Origin: Streptomyces hawaiiensis
GTDB lineage: Bacteria; Actinomycetota; Actinomycetes; Streptomycetales; Streptomycetaceae
NCBI RefSeq assembly: GCF_004803895.1
Contig: NZ_CP021978.1
Location: 8,060,001 to 8,124,000, forward strand
Reading direction: 5' to 3'
Length of the DNA: 64,000 nucleotides
This document shows positions 62,514 to 64,000 of the stretch, piece by piece (the first letter of the stretch is position 1; each line of letters opens with the position of its first letter). Under the pieces are notes generated by a model. That model ran no database searches. It was not told where the DNA came from and saw nothing but the letters and a program-made list of their open reading frames with translations. Both the position numbers and the translations under genes were made by a program.

Positions 62514-63695
62514 ATGACCGAGACCGACGAGGCCGGGACCTTCTCTGCAGGGGCAGAGTGGCCCTCGGCACACCGTGACCCGGGTACCGGCACGGTCGAC
62601 CTCCGGCGCGTCGGAGCCAACCCGGATTTCTGGTATCCGGTCGCACTGTCGAAGAACGTGCGGAGCAAGCGGACGTTCGCCACGACGTTCGCAGGCGAGC
62701 GCATCGCGCTCTACCGCGGGCAGAGCGGCACCGTGTACGCGCTGGAGGACCGGTGCGCCCACCGTCAGGTGCCGCTGAGCATGGGCGTCGTGGAGGGCGA
62801 GGCGCTGCGCTGCTGCTACCACGCGTGGGCCTATCGCGGCGACGGCCGCATCTCGCAGATCCCGTACCTCTCCAAAGGCGACGGCCGTCCTCCGCGCGGC
62901 GTGCGCGGCTACCCCGTCCGCGAGGCGTACGGCCTGGTGTTCGCGTTCCCCGGTGACCCGGACAAGGCGGCCGCCACCCCGCTGCCCGACCTGCCGGCGT
63001 TCGGCTCGCCGCGGTACAGGACGATGACCTACTCCCGGACGGTGCGCTGCCACTACTCGTTCATGCACGAGAACCTGCTCGACATGAACCACCAGTTCCT
63101 CCACCGGGGCGTGGTGGGCAAACTCCGTCCCGAACTGCTGGACTTCCGGACCGACGAGCGGTCGGTGGAGGCCAGGTACCTCTTCAGCCACGCCGGGGGC
63201 AAGCGGAACCGCGGGGCCAGCCTGCTGGCCGCCGAGGGCATCGGCGGCAGCGACTCCCGCGACGTCATGACGATCCGTACCCAGTACCCGTACCAGAGCC
63301 TGGACCTGGTCCCGGAGAACGCCGAGCGGCCGGCCTTCCGCCTCTGGGTCGCCTATGTACCCGAGGATGCCGAGCAGCGCAGATGCCATACGTTCGGCCT
63401 GCTCATGATCGAGAAGCCGCGGATCCCGGGCGCACTGCAGATGGCCTGGCCGCTCATCCGGCGCTTCACAGAGCGGGTGTTCGCCGAGGACCGGATGGCC
63501 GTCGAGGCCGAGCAGCGGGCCTGGGACGAGCAGGGCGCGGACCGCAACCGCGAGGTGTTCTCCCTGATCCTGGACGTCCGCGAGGTGCTGCGCACCAACG
63601 GTGTCCCCATCCGCCCCCGGGCCGCCGTGTGCGGCGCCGCCTCGGTGTGCGACGGCCTTGACCGCGGACCGCTTCCCGGGGCGGACATCCCTTAG
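62514..63695 (+). CDS. Rieske [2Fe-2S] non-heme iron oxygenase
   Basis: 393 aa oxygenase alpha-subunit type. Rieske centre: CAHRQVPLSMG with CCYHAWAY (CxH and CxxH). Mononuclear iron site: ENLLDMNHQFLHRG (two His; the third ligand, an acid, is nearer the C-terminus, perhaps in the acidic VEAEQRAWDEQG). Such enzymes hydroxylate or demethylate small molecules with electrons from a separate reductase, which is not seen here. ATG 62514 has GAGAGG five bases upstream. It ends convergently against a hydrolase with a 4-base overlap. Confidence 0.9.
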   Translation: MTETDEAGTFSAGAEWPSAHRDPGTGTVDLRRVGANPDFWYPVALSKNVRSKRTFATTFAGERIALYRGQSGTVYALEDRCAHRQVPLSMGVVEGEALRCCYHAWAYRGDGRISQIPYLSKGDGRPPRGVRGYPVREAYGLVFAFPGDPDKAAATPLPDLPAFGSPRYRTMTYSRTVRCHYSFMHENLLDMNHQFLHRGVVGKLRPELLDFRTDERSVEARYLFSHAGGKRNRGASLLAAEGIGGSDSRDVMTIRTQYPYQSLDLVPENAERPAFRLWVAYVPEDAEQRRCHTFGLLMIEKPRIPGALQMAWPLIRRFTERVFAEDRMAVEAEQRAWDEQGADRNREVFSLILDVREVLRTNGVPIRPRAAVCGAASVCDGLDRGPLPGADIP

Positions 63696-64000
63696 ACGGC
63701 CAGGAACTCCGTCAGCAGCCGGTTGAGTTCGGCGGGCCGTTCGGTGGGGAGGGAGTGGTGGGAGGCATCCGGCAGGGTGACGACGCTCGCCCCGGGCAGG
63801 AGCCGGCGCGCGGAGGCCGCCGCACGCCGTGGGTCATGAGCGCGGCTGTGTTCGGCCAGCAGCACCGACGTCGGGACGGTGCATGTCGCAAGGGCCCGTG
63901 CCTTGGGGCGCCGCATGGCCACGACCTTCGACCGGCGGGCGGTGGCGGTGCTCTCCAGGAACGCCTGCCACACCGGATCCTCGGGATCACGGCCGGTCTC
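63692..64000 (-). CDS. Alpha/beta hydrolase, partial (runs off the right end)
   Basis: Only the C-terminal ~100 residues lie in the window: VWQAFLESTATARRSKVVAM, LATCTVPTSVLLAEHSRAHD (cap and acid region) and SVVTLPDASHHSLPTERP, with the likely catalytic His. The start and nucleophile are beyond base 64000. Its stop overlaps the Rieske gene's end, so the two are convergent and not in one operon. Confidence 0.75.
   Translation of the reverse strand, partial: ETGRDPEDPVWQAFLESTATARRSKVVAMRRPKARALATCTVPTSVLLAEHSRAHDPRRAAASARRLLPGASVVTLPDASHHSLPTERPAELNRLLTEFLAV

Noticed and set aside
1..64000. CRISPR array or complete insertion sequence
   Set aside because: No regularly spaced repeats with spacers and no intact transposase were seen; the only mobile trace is the truncated integrase.

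Overview
The window is actinobacterial and almost certainly Streptomyces. G+C is very high, GTG and TTG starts are common, and the gene set is typical: two large LAL-type LuxR regulators, two SpoIIE-family PP2C phosphatases, STAS and ANTAR proteins, a Tat-exported sulfatase and many one-component regulators. No rRNA, tRNA or CRISPR array was seen. I cannot name the species.

Layout. (1) 0.2-5.0 kb: a sulfated-glycan locus with a formylglycine-generating enzyme, divergent from a secreted sulfatase that carries the CxPSR target motif, and a secreted GH43-like/CBM13 glycosidase. (2) 5.3-10.5 kb: a LAL regulator, then decayed genes: a scrambled and partly inverted sugar-binding lipoprotein, a LacI-type tail and a frameshifted, truncated MFS exporter. 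(3) 10.8-14.3 kb: signalling and small genes (STAS, MEDS+HATPase, secreted-type nuclease, ANTAR, a 51-aa membrane protein). (4) 15.1-16.1 kb: a truncated tyrosine recombinase abutting a truncated KAS III, a recombination scar. (5) 16.1-37.5 kb: a hybrid PKS-NRPS cluster, the centrepiece. (6) 37.5-46.3 kb: a pirin remnant, a DEAD-box helicase, a TetR-controlled oxidoreductase/hydrolase operon with two clear operators, two HxlR regulators with neighbouring enzymes, and an F420/flavin-type monooxygenase. (7) 46.5-55.1 kb: aldehyde dehydrogenase, two SpoIIE phosphatases, SDR, secreted nuclease/phosphatase and universal stress protein. (8) 55.2-61.1 kb: a helical protein, then an HSP90-like ATPase 2 nt upstream of a giant TPR protein. 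(9) 61.4-64 kb: GNAT, a P-loop-less kinase remnant, a Rieske oxygenase and the tail of an alpha/beta hydrolase.

The cluster encodes a type II thioesterase, crotonyl-CoA carboxylase/reductase, a double 3-hydroxyacyl-CoA dehydrogenase, a LAL activator, a spare FabF-type KAS II, a P450, an AT-less KSQ-ACP loading protein, a single KS-AT-DH-KR-ACP module ending in a heterocyclization domain, and an A-PCP-TE protein whose specificity residues read as cysteine. This matches the known thiotetronate (thiolactomycin / thiotetromycin / Tu 3010) logic: one module acts iteratively, a cysteine-activating NRPS follows, a P450 takes part in thiolactone formation, and an extra KAS I/II gives self-resistance. 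CCR and an unusual AT motif suggest ethylmalonyl-CoA is used at least once. CCCCCTA heptamers occur in both divergent promoter regions of the cluster and are candidate binding sites for its LAL regulator.
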